From: Aquirufa ecclesiirivi
Lineage (GTDB): Bacteria > Bacteroidota > Bacteroidia > Cytophagales > Spirosomataceae
Direction of reading: 5' to 3'
Assembly (NCBI RefSeq): GCF_011250515.1
Contig: NZ_JAANOP010000001.1
Span: 558,001 to 622,000 of the forward strand
Length of the DNA stretch: 64,000 nt
Positions 35,975 through 45,707 of this stretch are shown here, piece after piece. Every line of letters begins with the position of its first letter. Position 1 is the first letter of the stretch. A model generated the notes under the pieces. The model saw nothing but the letters and a program-made list of their open reading frames with translations. It was not told where the DNA came from and did not search any database. The translations under genes and the position numbers were made by a program.

Positions 35975-36439
35975 TTATTCTGAAACGTATTTATCTCGAA
36001 TTTTTTGGTAAGCCTGATCGGGAATTGGGCTGTCATTAGGAAGCTGCGGTGCTACTGGCTTTTCCCAATTTAAATATCCCTTAACCCAGGCTAATGCAAG
36101 CCCAAGCGCTAAAATTCCAATAAAAATAAACATCTCGACTAAGGCATAAGTAGACCATATGGGGCTAGCCTCTTCTAATTCGGGATGATGGAAAACGGAG
36201 GCCCAAGGAAAAAGGAATATAAGTTCGATTTCAAACAGGACAAACATCAAGGCAATCAAATAAAAACGAGGGTTGAAGCGAATGTTGGCATTCCCCATAG
36301 GTGCTTCTCCAGACTCATAAGTGCTCAGTTTTTCAACATTAGGGCGATTCGGCCTAATCCATTTGGCGAGGGTTAAAATAATGGCTAAGAATAGAATTCC
36401 TGCGATCAAAAAGGCCGCAACATATGCGAAAGCTTCCAT
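35975..36439 (-). CDS. nuoA: NADH-quinone oxidoreductase subunit A
   Basis: 154 residues with three membrane helices. YESGEAPMGNANIRFNPRFYLIALMFVLFEIELIFLFPWA contains the conserved YECG-like loop (here YESG) and the FxxFDxE-like helix of NuoA. The subunit sits at the membrane-hydrophilic joint of Complex I. The usual neighbour nuoB is not here: the next gene downstream is convergent porP/sprF, and the gene upstream is DedA with a one-base overlap. The C-terminal 30 residues extend beyond a minimal NuoA. Confidence 0.9.
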   Translation of the reverse strand: MEAFAYVAAFLIAGILFLAIILTLAKWIRPNRPNVEKLSTYESGEAPMGNANIRFNPRFYLIALMFVLFEIELIFLFPWASVFHHPELEEASPIWSTYALVEMFIFIGILALGLALAWVKGYLNWEKPVAPQLPNDSPIPDQAYQKIRDKYVSE

Positions 36440-37056
36440 TACTGCCTCATTTTTAAATAACCTTTAATGACGGTAAAGGTAGTTATCCCTAAGAAAAACA
36501 ATATAATGTAGTGTACATAATTAATAATCCATGGGAAATGCTGGCCAAGGTAATAACCGGAAGTAACCAAAATCCCTACCCAAAGGCCTCCGCCAATGAC
36601 ATTTAATAATAAATAACTGTACCAAGGCATTCTACTAATACCTGCCAAGATGGGAGTGAAGGTTCTAACTACAGGTAAAAATCGACTGATAACCAAGGCC
36701 ATAAAGCCGTATTTATCGAAAAATTCACGGGTTGAATCCAAATGTTTTTTCTTAAAAAAGAGGCTGTCAGGTCTATTTTCTAGGGATTTGCCAAAGAAAC
36801 GCCCAGATAGATAACCTACGAGAGATCCGATTACTGCCGCCAAAAATATGCTGGCTAATAAACCCGAAAGTGGTTCTTTTAAGACACCTGTGCCGCCAAA
36901 AACGCCCGTTAAAAAAAGTAAATAATCGCCAGGGAGGAAAAAGGCAAAAAATAGACCATTCTCAGCAAAAACAATCAATGTAATAACAAGCAAGCCAGAG
37001 CGAATGATGGTTTCAGAATCAGTTAACTGATGCCACAAAATATTTATTTCATCCAT
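36439..37056 (-). CDS. DedA/VTT family membrane protein
   Basis: 205 residues with four to five hydrophobic segments. FFLPGDYLLFLTGVF and FGFMALVISRFLPVVRTFTPILAG are the DedA motifs, with the conserved ISRFxPxxR arginine. Bacterial DedA proteins are thought to flip lipids such as undecaprenyl phosphate or phosphatidylethanolamine across the membrane. It overlaps nuoA by one base and is the first gene of that pair. Specific lipid not deducible. Confidence 0.9.
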   Translation of the reverse strand: MDEINILWHQLTDSETIIRSGLLVITLIVFAENGLFFAFFLPGDYLLFLTGVFGGTGVLKEPLSGLLASIFLAAVIGSLVGYLSGRFFGKSLENRPDSLFFKKKHLDSTREFFDKYGFMALVISRFLPVVRTFTPILAGISRMPWYSYLLLNVIGGGLWVGILVTSGYYLGQHFPWIINYVHYIILFFLGITTFTVIKGYLKMRQ

Positions 37057-37170
37057 AATAGGGGCTATACAAGCTTATTAATCGTTGGTTTTTAGGCTTT
37101 TGTCTCAAAAAAATGTACATTGAGACTATAAATATCCATTAAAATTTCCATTTTTTCCTACATTTGAGCT

Positions 37171-37554
37171 ATGAAAACTTGGCTAGCCTCCATCCTTTTT
37201 GTGATTATCTTTGCGGGATCCTGGATTCCGAAGGTGGGTATGGAACAAAGTTTCAAGGCGAATGAATTGCTAAAACACTTTCAAGATCATAAGCGTCAGG
37301 CACCAGCAGGATTTAGTTTCATGGATTTTCTTTGGATGCATTATGCTGCCGATTCCAAACACGCTAAAACAACCAGTCATCCTAGTTTACCTAGTTTTGA
37401 TTTTAGTGGCGTAAGTGGATATGTCCTACCTTCCATTTATTTAGTCTTTATCTTACCACTACTTTTTGTGTTGCCTCGTCGCCAGTTAATCAATTGGCAA
37501 AATCTATATCGTTTTTCATTAGCGAGAGTGCTAATTGCACCTCCACGGTACTAG
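37171..37554 (+). CDS. hypothetical membrane protein preceding the metal efflux genes
   Basis: 127 residues. An N-terminal signal-like segment (TWLASILFVIIFAGSW), a polar middle part with several His (HFQDHKRQ, MHYAADSKHAKTTSH), and a second hydrophobic segment near residues 88-103 (YLVFILPLLFVLP). It starts 45 bp before the czcA-type gene on the same strand, and the His-rich loop would suit a metal-related role, but I recognise no family. A TACATTTG box lies just 5 bp before the ATG without a clear -33 box. Confidence 0.65.
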   Translation: MKTWLASILFVIIFAGSWIPKVGMEQSFKANELLKHFQDHKRQAPAGFSFMDFLWMHYAADSKHAKTTSHPSLPSFDFSGVSGYVLPSIYLVFILPLLFVLPRRQLINWQNLYRFSLARVLIAPPRY

Positions 37555-37598
37555 GGAATTGACATTCATTTCCTTACGTTCACCAATTCCATTGAAAA

Positions 37599-40500
37599 AT
37601 GATTCATTCGATAATATATTTTAGTATTCGAAATAAACTCATTGTAGGTTTATTCGTCTTAGGTCTTGTGGCATGGGGTGGCTATTCGCTCACTCGTTTG
37701 CCCATTGATGCATTGCCTGATATCACTTCGAATCAGGTACAAGTCATCACACAATCTCCCGCTTTAGCTGCGTCTGAAGTGGAAAAATTTGTCACTTATC
37801 CATTAGAGATTTCGTTGAGAACCATCCCCAATGTGAAGGATATTCGTTCCATTTCTCGTATGGGATTATCCATTATTACCGTCGTCTTTGAAGATGAGGT
37901 AGCCATGGAGGTAGCGCGACAGCAGGTTTCGGAAAAATTAAAAGCCGCGGAACCTTATTTACTACGTGGAGCAGGTATTCCTGAAATGGCTCCGATCACC
38001 ACGGGTTTAGGGGAATTCTATCAATATACCTTGGACGTGGACCCTGAATTTAGGGATCAATATTCATTAGCGGATTTACGTACCTACCAAGATTGGATTG
38101 TCAAACGTCAATTGCTGGGAATCAAAGGAGTAGTTGAAGTCAGTTCTTTTGGGGGCTATGTCAAACAATATGAAGTAGCCATTAATCCTGAGCGAATTCG
38201 TGCGATGGACATCAGTATCGACGAGCTATTTACTGCCCTAGAAAATAATAATTCCAATTCAGGTGGTAGTTATTTAGAGAAGGGAACCGATGCCTATTTC
38301 ATTCGTTCAGAAGGGATGATACAGTCCTTAGCCGATATCGAAAATACGGTAATTAAACAGCGTGGTTCAGGTGGATTGCCCGTTTTCGTCAGAGATGTTG
38401 CCCAAGTTCAATTTGGGAAAGCGGTACGTTATGGTGCCATGACAAAAAATGGGAATGGAGAGGCAGTGGGTGCGGTCATGCTTTTGTTAAAGGGAGCGAA
38501 TGCCAATACCGTAGTGAAGGATGTGAAAGAACGTATGGAATTGATTCAAAAAACGCTACCGCAAGGAATTCACATCAATGCCTATTTAGATCGAAGTATC
38601 TTAATTGGTAAAGCAATTAATACCGTTGAGAAAAACTTAATTGAAGGGGGATTAATCGTCGTGTTTATCCTGGTACTCTTATTAGGGAATTGGCGAGCAG
38701 GGCTTATTGTGGCATCCATGATTCCTCTTTGTTTGCTATTTGCTTTTGCCATGATGCATATCTTTGGCGTTTCGGCCAATTTAATGTCATTAGGGGCCAT
38801 CGATTTTGGTTTGATTGTAGATGGAGCGGTGATCATTGTGGAATCCATCATACATCGACTCCATTCTAGGAGGAAAGGAGAAGTCCTAAGTCAACATGAA
38901 ATGGATGAAGAAGTAAATATCTCAGCTCAAGCCATTTTTAAATCGGCAGCCTTTGGTGTCATCATTATTCTAATTGTGTATTTACCGATCATGGCATTAG
39001 GAGGGATTGAGGGTAAAATGTTCCGACCTATGGCCCAAACAGTTTCGTTTGCCATTTTTGGAGCTCTGTTGCTTTCATTAACCTATGTACCGATGATGTC
39101 TTCCTTATTTCTAAGTAAAAAGGTGAGTCATAAGATTACCTGGGCTGATAGAATCATGAACTTTATGTATGGCAAATACAGTCCTATCGTCAACTGGGCA
39201 CTCAGCAATCGCAAGAAAGTGGTCATCGCGTCCTTTGTACTATTAACAGGAAGTATAGGTTTATTTACCACCTTGGGAGGGGAATTTATTCCCGAGCTGA
39301 ATGAAGGCGATTTTGCAGTAGAAACAATCTTGCCAACCAATGCCTCCCTATCTCAAAGTATAGCGGTCAACAATAATGCGCAGGCCTTGTTGCTTAAAAA
39401 ATTCCCAGATGAAATTAAGCAAGTCGTGTCACGAATTGGAGCATCGGAGATCCCAACGGATCCTATGGGAATCAATGCCTGTGATTTAATCATTATATTG
39501 AATGAACCTAGTGTTTGGAAGAAAGCCAAAAGCATGGAGGAATTGGAAGAAAAAATGGATCGAGAGTTAGATGCTTTTCCTGAAGTAAACTTTGAATTCA
39601 CCCAGCCTATTCAAATGCGTTTTAATGAGTTGATTGCGGGTGTTAAATCCGATGTGGCTATTAAAATATTTGGCGAAGATCTAGAAATCTTGTTTGATAA
39701 AGCGACTGAAGCAGCTCGTTATATTCGAAATATCGAGGGAGTGGGTGATATCAAGGTTCAGCAAATCGACGGGGTGCCGCAATTAGTTGTTCATTATAAT
39801 CGCGCTAAAATGGCCCAGTATGGTTTACGTATTCAAGATGTGAACAGACGAGTGAAAATGACATTTGCAGGAGAAACGGCTGGTTTGGTGATGGAAGGAG
39901 AAAAGCGCTTTGACTTAGTTGTTCGTTTGGATTCAGCGCATCGTGCCGATATTCAAAATTTGAAGGAGCTTTATTTAGATTTACCGAATGGATCTCAAAT
40001 TCCACTGGAAGAAGTGGCCACGGTAGATTATCAAAATGCACCTGTCGAAATATCTCGTGATAATACCAATCGACGGATTACCATTGGTATTAATGTGAGA
40101 AATAGAGACGTACAAAGTGTTGTAACAGACATTGAAAAGGTGATGAAGAATAAAATCACTTTGCCAGCTGGTTACTATGTCAAGTACGGTGGTACATTTG
40201 AAAACCTTCAAGCGGCAAAATCCAGATTGTCCATTGTGGTTCCATTGGCATTAGCCTTAATTTTTGCGCTTTTGTTTTTTACATTCAATTCCATGTTAGA
40301 AGCGGCCATCATTTATTTGGCTATCCCACTTTCCGCCATTGGGGGGATTTGGGCTTTATATTTAAGGGGGATGCCTTTTTCAGTTTCCGCAGGAATTGGT
40401 TTTATCGCTTTATTTGGTGTGGCGGTATTGAATGGAATTGTTCTACTTTCTTTTTTCAAACAATTAGCTACGGAAGGGTATTCGGTAGCAGAGCGACTAA

Positions 40501-41927
40501 AGAAAGGGCTCGAATTGCGTTTCCGTCCAGTTATCATGACTGCTTCTGTGGCTTCTTTAGGCTTCTTACCCATGGCTTTGAGTCAATCACCAGGTGCGGA
40601 GGTTCAGCGACCCTTGGCCACGGTGGTTATTGGAGGCTTAATCACAGCTACCTTTCTAACGCTGGTAGTTATTCCTGTGGTTTATTCTTTGGTGATGACA
40701 AGAAGAGAAAAAAAGTTGAAGTCGCAGCCTATGATTGTTTTGGTGATTTTAGCCGGCTTAATGCTTAGTTTTTCAAGCTTAGGTCAGGGATCTAAACCGG
40801 TTTTGACCTTGTCTAACTGCATGCAGGATGCATTACAACATAATGCTTTATTGAATACTGGAAACCTAGAAATTCAAAGTGCAGAAGCATTGATTCAGTC
40901 TGGAAAGGATTTGCCAAAAGGAAGTATTGATTTTCAATATGGTAAAACGCAAACATATTTTAGTCAGGATTATACCATTATTGCTTCCCAAAGTATTCCG
41001 TGGCCAACCTTGTTAAGAGCTCAAGTAAAAGCACTGACTTCCCAAAAAATGTTGGTAGAGAAAAGGCAAAAGATTACGCAAATCTTAGTACTGTCAAGCG
41101 TTAAATGGTATTACTATCAACTGTTAATTCAGCAAAAACATCTAGAATATTTACATCAACAAGATAGTATCTATTCCCAAATGTTGAAGGCAGCTAGTGT
41201 CCGTTTTAAACAAGGAGAAACGAACCGATTAGAGGTGGTTGCTGCTGAAGCGCGTTTGAGGGAATTTCAACAGAAGCAGCTTTCCTTGCAAGCAGATATT
41301 CAGGCTAATTATCAGATTTTGGCTTACTGGATGAATCGTAAGGAAGCGTTTGTGATACAAAATTCAAATGCTTTAACGATGCAAGCGCCTCTAATTCCAG
41401 CTGATTTAGCTAAAAATCCTACGCTTCAATTGTTGGAAGAACAGGTTGTTCATGCCAAACTTCAAACAGAGGTGGAGAAGAATAAAATGAAACCAGATAT
41501 TCGGATAGGAGCCACAACGCAGAGTATTGAAAATTATGGAGGTCAGAACTTTGTTCAGGCGGGTTTAGCCTTACCCATCTTTGCCAAAGGACAGAAGGCG
41601 CGTATTTCTGCCGCTCAAAAGCAAGAACAAGTAATTGCAAGCCAAAAAGATCAGGTACTCAGTCAAATAAGTACAGATTTACAAAATGCTCAAATATCCT
41701 TGGGCAAATTTGGCAATTCATTGAAGTACTATCAACAAACAGCCTTGCCTCAAGCAGAATGGTTGGTTCAAACGGCTTTGAAAAGCTACCAACAAGGGGA
41801 AATCGAGTATGTTGAAATGCTACAAAATACGCAACAAGCTTGGCAGATTAGAGAACAATATTTACAGGAAGTTTTGGCATATAATCAAAACATCATTCAA
41901 ATTGAAACCATTTTAGGAAATGAATAA
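37599..41927 (+). CDS. CzcA-type heavy-metal RND efflux pump fused to a TolC-like outer-membrane channel
   Basis: 1,442 residues in one frame. Residues 1-1035 are an HME-RND pump; IDFGLIVDGAVIIVE contains Asp402, Asp408 and Glu415, at the same numbers as the proton-relay residues of C. metallidurans CzcA, so divalent cations (Zn, Co, Cd, Ni) are likelier than Cu/Ag. After RREKKLKSQP a second signal-like hydrophobic segment (1045-1062, ending FSSLGQG) leads into a TolC/CzcC-like region (LTLSNCMQDAL, the repeated coiled-coil helices, SYQQGEIEYVEML). The fusion would deliver pump and channel in equal amounts. The adaptor gene follows with an 8-bp overlap. Confidence 0.93.
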   Translation: MIHSIIYFSIRNKLIVGLFVLGLVAWGGYSLTRLPIDALPDITSNQVQVITQSPALAASEVEKFVTYPLEISLRTIPNVKDIRSISRMGLSIITVVFEDEVAMEVARQQVSEKLKAAEPYLLRGAGIPEMAPITTGLGEFYQYTLDVDPEFRDQYSLADLRTYQDWIVKRQLLGIKGVVEVSSFGGYVKQYEVAINPERIRAMDISIDELFTALENNNSNSGGSYLEKGTDAYFIRSEGMIQSLADIENTVIKQRGSGGLPVFVRDVAQVQFGKAVRYGAMTKNGNGEAVGAVMLLLKGANANTVVKDVKERMELIQKTLPQGIHINAYLDRSILIGKAINTVEKNLIEGGLIVVFILVLLLGNWRAGLIVASMIPLCLLFAFAMMHIFGVSANLMSLGAIDFGLIVDGAVIIVESIIHRLHSRRKGEVLSQHEMDEEVNISAQAIFKSAAFGVIIILIVYLPIMALGGIEGKMFRPMAQTVSFAIFGALLLSLTYVPMMSSLFLSKKVSHKITWADRIMNFMYGKYSPIVNWALSNRKKVVIASFVLLTGSIGLFTTLGGEFIPELNEGDFAVETILPTNASLSQSIAVNNNAQALLLKKFPDEIKQVVSRIGASEIPTDPMGINACDLIIILNEPSVWKKAKSMEELEEKMDRELDAFPEVNFEFTQPIQMRFNELIAGVKSDVAIKIFGEDLEILFDKATEAARYIRNIEGVGDIKVQQIDGVPQLVVHYNRAKMAQYGLRIQDVNRRVKMTFAGETAGLVMEGEKRFDLVVRLDSAHRADIQNLKELYLDLPNGSQIPLEEVATVDYQNAPVEISRDNTNRRITIGINVRNRDVQSVVTDIEKVMKNKITLPAGYYVKYGGTFENLQAAKSRLSIVVPLALALIFALLFFTFNSMLEAAIIYLAIPLSAIGGIWALYLRGMPFSVSAGIGFIALFGVAVLNGIVLLSFFKQLATEGYSVAERLKKGLELRFRPVIMTASVASLGFLPMALSQSPGAEVQRPLATVVIGGLITATFLTLVVIPVVYSLVMTRREKKLKSQPMIVLVILAGLMLSFSSLGQGSKPVLTLSNCMQDALQHNALLNTGNLEIQSAEALIQSGKDLPKGSIDFQYGKTQTYFSQDYTIIASQSIPWPTLLRAQVKALTSQKMLVEKRQKITQILVLSSVKWYYYQLLIQQKHLEYLHQQDSIYSQMLKAASVRFKQGETNRLEVVAAEARLREFQQKQLSLQADIQANYQILAYWMNRKEAFVIQNSNALTMQAPLIPADLAKNPTLQLLEEQVVHAKLQTEVEKNKMKPDIRIGATTQSIENYGGQNFVQAGLALPIFAKGQKARISAAQKQEQVIASQKDQVLSQISTDLQNAQISLGKFGNSLKYYQQTALPQAEWLVQTALKSYQQGEIEYVEMLQNTQQAWQIREQYLQEVLAYNQNIIQIETILGNE

Positions 41928-43050
41928 GCACATCATATATCAATGGATTACCCTAATTTTCATCGGCGGATTGTTGGCCTGTGGAAGTAAAGAAACAGAA
42001 TCGGCAGAAGCTGAAACAGCTGTGTCAAGTATCAAGCTAAGTGCCGAGCAGAAACAAAATGCTGGAATTGAATTAGGAGAACTAGAGGAAAAAGAAATGT
42101 CCTCCGAAGTGTCTTGCACGGGTTTGGTGGATGTGCCGCCGATTTCAATGGCTTCTGTTTCACTGCCAATAGCGGGCTATGTCAAATCGACTTTTGAAAT
42201 ATTACCAGGAAAGCTAGTACACAAAGGACAGGTTTTAGCCACGATTACCAGTTTGGATTATATTCAAATGCAACAAGAATATATTCAGGCATTGAGTCAG
42301 CAAACCTATTTGACTTCAGAGAAATCTCGTCAACAAGTTTTGAATACAGAAGAAGTAGGGTCTAAGAAGAAACTCCAATTGGCGGAGGCTGATTTTTCAA
42401 ATGTACAGGCGCAGGTCAAATCGCTGGGCTTGAAATTGGAAATATTAGGGTGTGATTTGAAATCGCTCTCTAAGGGAAATATCTCTTCCTATTTGCAATT
42501 GAAAGCTCCCATAGATGGCTATATCGTGGATGTATTTATGTCCATTGGAAAGTATGTTCAGCCCACTGATGAATTGGTGAAGCTGGTTGGTATAGCTCAC
42601 AAACATGTGGAGTTGAAAGTGTTTGAGAGAGATTTAAGTAGTTTAAAGATAGGTCAAACAATCCAATTTGAAGCAGAAGGAATGCAAGGGAAAGGGAAAG
42701 TGTTTTTGATTGGCAAGCAGGTCGATTTAAGTACTCGAACCACCTCGGTTCATGGTCATTTTAATAATGAATCTGATGAACAACGATTTACTGTTGGCCA
42801 ATTTATCAATGCAAAGATTTTGGTAGGTAATCAAAAAATGAAAACCATTCCTCAGGCTGGTTTAGCTCGAGTAGGTAAGGGAGGATTTATTTATGTAGAA
42901 AACCCACAAGGGATCATGGAACAGGTTCCTGTAAAAGTACTTAGTTCCAATGAGGAATTTGTTGGGGTGCAACCTACGAAGACCATGCCAGCAGGAAAGG
43001 TTGTCATTAAAGGAGCCTCTGCCTTAGAGGCGATCTTTGCTAAGGACTAA
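41920..43050 (+). CDS. RND efflux periplasmic adaptor (CzcB/CusB-like lipoprotein)
   Basis: 376 residues. The lipobox LLACGSKE puts a lipid anchor at about Cys21. The body has the adaptor order: lipoyl-like halves (LPIAGYVKSTFEILPGKLVHKGQVLATI and LKAPIDGYIVDVFMSIGKYVQPTDELVKL) around a helical hairpin, then the beta-barrel and membrane-proximal part. It bridges the RND pump and the channel domain encoded in the preceding fused gene. No N-terminal metal-binding Met cluster like that of CusB is visible. It ends with a 4-bp convergent overlap with ispE. Confidence 0.9.
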   Translation: MNKHIIYQWITLIFIGGLLACGSKETESAEAETAVSSIKLSAEQKQNAGIELGELEEKEMSSEVSCTGLVDVPPISMASVSLPIAGYVKSTFEILPGKLVHKGQVLATITSLDYIQMQQEYIQALSQQTYLTSEKSRQQVLNTEEVGSKKKLQLAEADFSNVQAQVKSLGLKLEILGCDLKSLSKGNISSYLQLKAPIDGYIVDVFMSIGKYVQPTDELVKLVGIAHKHVELKVFERDLSSLKIGQTIQFEAEGMQGKGKVFLIGKQVDLSTRTTSVHGHFNNESDEQRFTVGQFINAKILVGNQKMKTIPQAGLARVGKGGFIYVENPQGIMEQVPVKVLSSNEEFVGVQPTKTMPAGKVVIKGASALEAIFAKD

Positions 43051-43856
43051 GAAATTATACCTTGGAAACAAGTGAAGTCGGTCCAGCGCTCAGCTAGGTC
43101 GACTTCTTTGTTGAATATCCCAAAGATGGTAGACCCCGAACCACTCATCGCGGCATAAAGGGCACCTTGATCATATAAATCTTGCTTAATTTGAGCTAGT
43201 ATAGGGTATTTCGGGAATAAGCTTTGTTCAAAATCATTGGAAATAAGGTCTTTCCAGCTTTCTAAAGGCTTTTGAATGGCTTGGGCCAAATCAATTTTTG
43301 CTGGCTGCGGTTTGACTTGAGAGTATGCTTCCTGCGTAGAAATGCCAAAATTAGGATATATCAGGACGACATGATGACCTTGTAAAGAACAGGCAATAGG
43401 ACTTAATTCGTCGCCTTTACCTTTGCCTAATTGGGCCTGTTGGAAAAGGAAAAAGGCACAATCGCTGCCTAATTGTTGGGCGTAGGGGACTAATTGTTCG
43501 TTCGTTAGAGGTAATTGAAAGAAATCTCGTAAACCCATTAAAGTAAATGCGGCATCAGCAGATCCTCCACCTAATCCTGCTCCCATGGGTATGATTTTAT
43601 GTACATGTAGATGTACAGGTGGTAAATTAAAATCCTTAGCTAATGCGTTGTAGGCTCTAAGACATAAATTATTTTGAACTTCACCTGAAATAGGCAGGCC
43701 TGAGGAAGAAAATTCTAGGTGTGGACTTGGACTAATTTCTAGAATATCTGTCCAAGGAACATGAAAGAAGCATGTTTCCAATTCATGAAAACCATCAGGT
43801 CTTTTGGCAAGAATGTGTAGGCCGATATTGATTTTGGCATTGGGGAAAAGGACCAT
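43047..43856 (-). CDS. ispE: 4-diphosphocytidyl-2-C-methyl-D-erythritol kinase
   Basis: 269 residues of the GHMP kinase family. FPNAKINIGLHILAKRPDGFHELET is the IspE N-terminus, and PMGAGLGGGSAD at 90-101 is the ATP-binding glycine loop; AAMSGSGSTIFG is the third motif. It phosphorylates CDP-methylerythritol in the MEP isoprenoid pathway. Length is a little short of the E. coli enzyme, normal for the phylum. It is one base from the BatA gene, so it may be read with that group. Confidence 0.95.
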   Translation of the reverse strand: MVLFPNAKINIGLHILAKRPDGFHELETCFFHVPWTDILEISPSPHLEFSSSGLPISGEVQNNLCLRAYNALAKDFNLPPVHLHVHKIIPMGAGLGGGSADAAFTLMGLRDFFQLPLTNEQLVPYAQQLGSDCAFFLFQQAQLGKGKGDELSPIACSLQGHHVVLIYPNFGISTQEAYSQVKPQPAKIDLAQAIQKPLESWKDLISNDFEQSLFPKYPILAQIKQDLYDQGALYAAMSGSGSTIFGIFNKEVDLAERWTDFTCFQGIIS

Positions 43857-43857
43857 A

Positions 43858-44850
43858 TTAATCTTCTAAAATATTGCTGATCGGACTGAGTTTGAGGAAT
43901 AGTCCCAAAAAGAAAAGAATGAACGCAAAATCAAAGAAAAATTTACTCTGATCTACATGTTCTTCCCAATATATTTCTTTCACTTTGGTAGATTCCAATT
44001 GATTGATTTCATCAAAAATGGCATTTAAACTCTTTTGATCGGTAGCACGGTAAAACTTTCCATTGCTTTTTTCGGCAATGATACGAAGCGTACTTTCATC
44101 CACGGGGTCCATGGATGGTTTTACACTACCTACAGCAATGGTATATACTTTGATGCCAAAGGTTTTCGCTAATTCAGTGGAAGTCAGAGGGTCCAAATTA
44201 CCTGCAGTATTATTTCCATCACTGATTAAAATGCTGATTTTCTTAGGATTAGGAGAATCTCTTACCTGATTGATGCACATGCCTAGTGCATCGCCTAAAG
44301 CAGTACCTTCTTCTTTAATTAATTTCGAATCAAGCCCTAATAAGGTTTGTTGCAAATAACTAGAATCGTTGGTGATGGGGCTGGCTAAATAGGGAGCACC
44401 TGCAAAGGCGATTACAGCGATGAAATCATTCTTTCTTTGTTTGACAAAAGAGGTAGCTACTTGTTTGGCAATGACTAATCTAGAAGGATTAACGTCTCGA
44501 TTCAACATAGAGGACGATATGTCGATAGCTAGAGCCATGTCAATTCCATCCGGTTGAATCTTTCTTTTTGGGTTGACTTTATAGGGGCCAGCTAAAGCTA
44601 AAATGATGCTGGTAAGGAGCATCATTTGAACGATATCTGGGATAAAGCTGATGAATCGGATTAATCGGTTTTGGATTAATGGTTTTGTAAATGAAAGGGT
44701 AATTCGAGCTTGATTTTTTCTATTTAATAAATATCGAATCAAAAATATAAGCAAGGGAAGGGGGAGGAGAAATAGAAAAACCTCATGTTCCCACTGGTAG
44801 GAAAATAGGGAAATAAATTGCTGCCAAGAAAAGAATAGCTGGAATTTCAT
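43858..44850 (-). CDS. von Willebrand factor A domain membrane protein (BatA-like)
   Basis: 330 residues. Two hydrophobic segments near the N-terminus (FLFLLPLLIFLI, MMLLTSIILALAG) precede a VWA domain with the MIDAS motif DISSSMLNRD, ISDGNNTAG and a final C-terminal membrane helix (FFFDFAFILFFLGLFLKL). This is the BatA architecture found beside MoxR ATPases and DUF58 proteins in Bacteroidota, connected with envelope stress and aerotolerance. It overlaps the preceding gene by 4 bp. MoxR itself is not here. Confidence 0.88.
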   Translation of the reverse strand: MKFQLFFSWQQFISLFSYQWEHEVFLFLLPLPLLIFLIRYLLNRKNQARITLSFTKPLIQNRLIRFISFIPDIVQMMLLTSIILALAGPYKVNPKRKIQPDGIDMALAIDISSSMLNRDVNPSRLVIAKQVATSFVKQRKNDFIAVIAFAGAPYLASPITNDSSYLQQTLLGLDSKLIKEEGTALGDALGMCINQVRDSPNPKKISILISDGNNTAGNLDPLTSTELAKTFGIKVYTIAVGSVKPSMDPVDESTLRIIAEKSNGKFYRATDQKSLNAIFDEINQLESTKVKEIYWEEHVDQSKFFFDFAFILFFLGLFLKLSPISNILED

Positions 44851-45707
44851 GGCTTTTTATTTTCCTGAGAAATGAATGTTCTTTCTTCCTGATATATGGA
44901 ATTGGCAATTTCTAAAAGCATATTGACCGAATCTGTCGTTTTACCAGAAAAATTTCCTCCATAAATGGTTGAATCTAATTCATGTAATGCCTTCGCTAAT
45001 TGTTTATTTTCCAAGGTATCTACCATTTCTTTGGTGGTAAATGTGGTAAATGGTTTTAAGGTTAAGCTTTCTAAATATTTTTTCCAAAGAGAAAATGCAC
45101 GTTCCAAATTTTGTAATCCCATTTGGTTATTCTCAATATTGCGAATATACCTTTGATAGAAACGGCGGAATTCAGCATTTTTTCGCCACAATACATAAAG
45201 CTTGAACCATTTTTTCAAGCTATTTCCTAGAAACCAGTAGATTAGTCCAGTAAAAATTAATAGACCTAATCCCCAAATGACTACATTTTTCAAGTCTGTT
45301 TTTGGTTGCAATGGAGCAATTGTTACATGCTGGTAGAGGGAATCCAAATTGATTTTCTCAGGATGAGGCACGAGGCGTTTTAAATAGACATGATCTTTAA
45401 TGGGGTAGATTTTAGTACAATCTGCCTCTTGCAAGAGGTAAACAGGAATGGCTAAACTTTGTTGATTCTCAATCCGAAATAGTTGAAAAGTATAAACGGC
45501 AGAATCAATACTTCCACTTTCATCTGTCCTAGTAGGAAAATATGTTCTTTCTACAGCTTGAAACGCCCCAAAAGTTTGGTTTACTGAGGGGAAAAATATT
45601 TCTTGATTTTTTCCATGTCGTACCGAAAGGCTATAGTGAATCTGCTGTCCAATTTTGACAGAATCTTCTAAAAATTGACCTTTGATTTGAATGGGCTTTT
45701 GTTGCAT
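44847..45707 (-). CDS. membrane protein between DUF58 and BatA genes (function unknown)
   Basis: 286 residues. The first 130 residues are strand-rich and look extracytoplasmic (IKGQFLEDSVKIGQQIHYSLSVRHG), a single membrane helix follows at about 143-163 (VVIWGLGLLIFTGLIYWFLG), and the rest is charged and helical. In this place Bacteroidota usually have a BatD- or DUF4381-like protein. No signal peptide is visible at the N-terminus, which is odd for the suggested topology. The start codon overlaps the DUF58 stop by one base, so translation is coupled. Confidence 0.65.
   Translation of the reverse strand: MQQKPIQIKGQFLEDSVKIGQQIHYSLSVRHGKNQEIFFPSVNQTFGAFQAVERTYFPTRTDESGSIDSAVYTFQLFRIENQQSLAIPVYLLQEADCTKIYPIKDHVYLKRLVPHPEKINLDSLYQHVTIAPLQPKTDLKNVVIWGLGLLIFTGLIYWFLGNSLKKWFKLYVLWRKNAEFRRFYQRYIRNIENNQMGLQNLERAFSLWKKYLESLTLKPFTTFTTKEMVDTLENKQLAKALHELDSTIYGGNFSGKTTDSVNMLLEIANSIYQEERTFISQENKKP

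Noticed and set aside
40349-40768. 139-codon plus-strand frame inside the efflux pump gene
   Set aside because: It is an out-of-frame shadow of the CzcA-type gene, which has full-length family motifs through this part.
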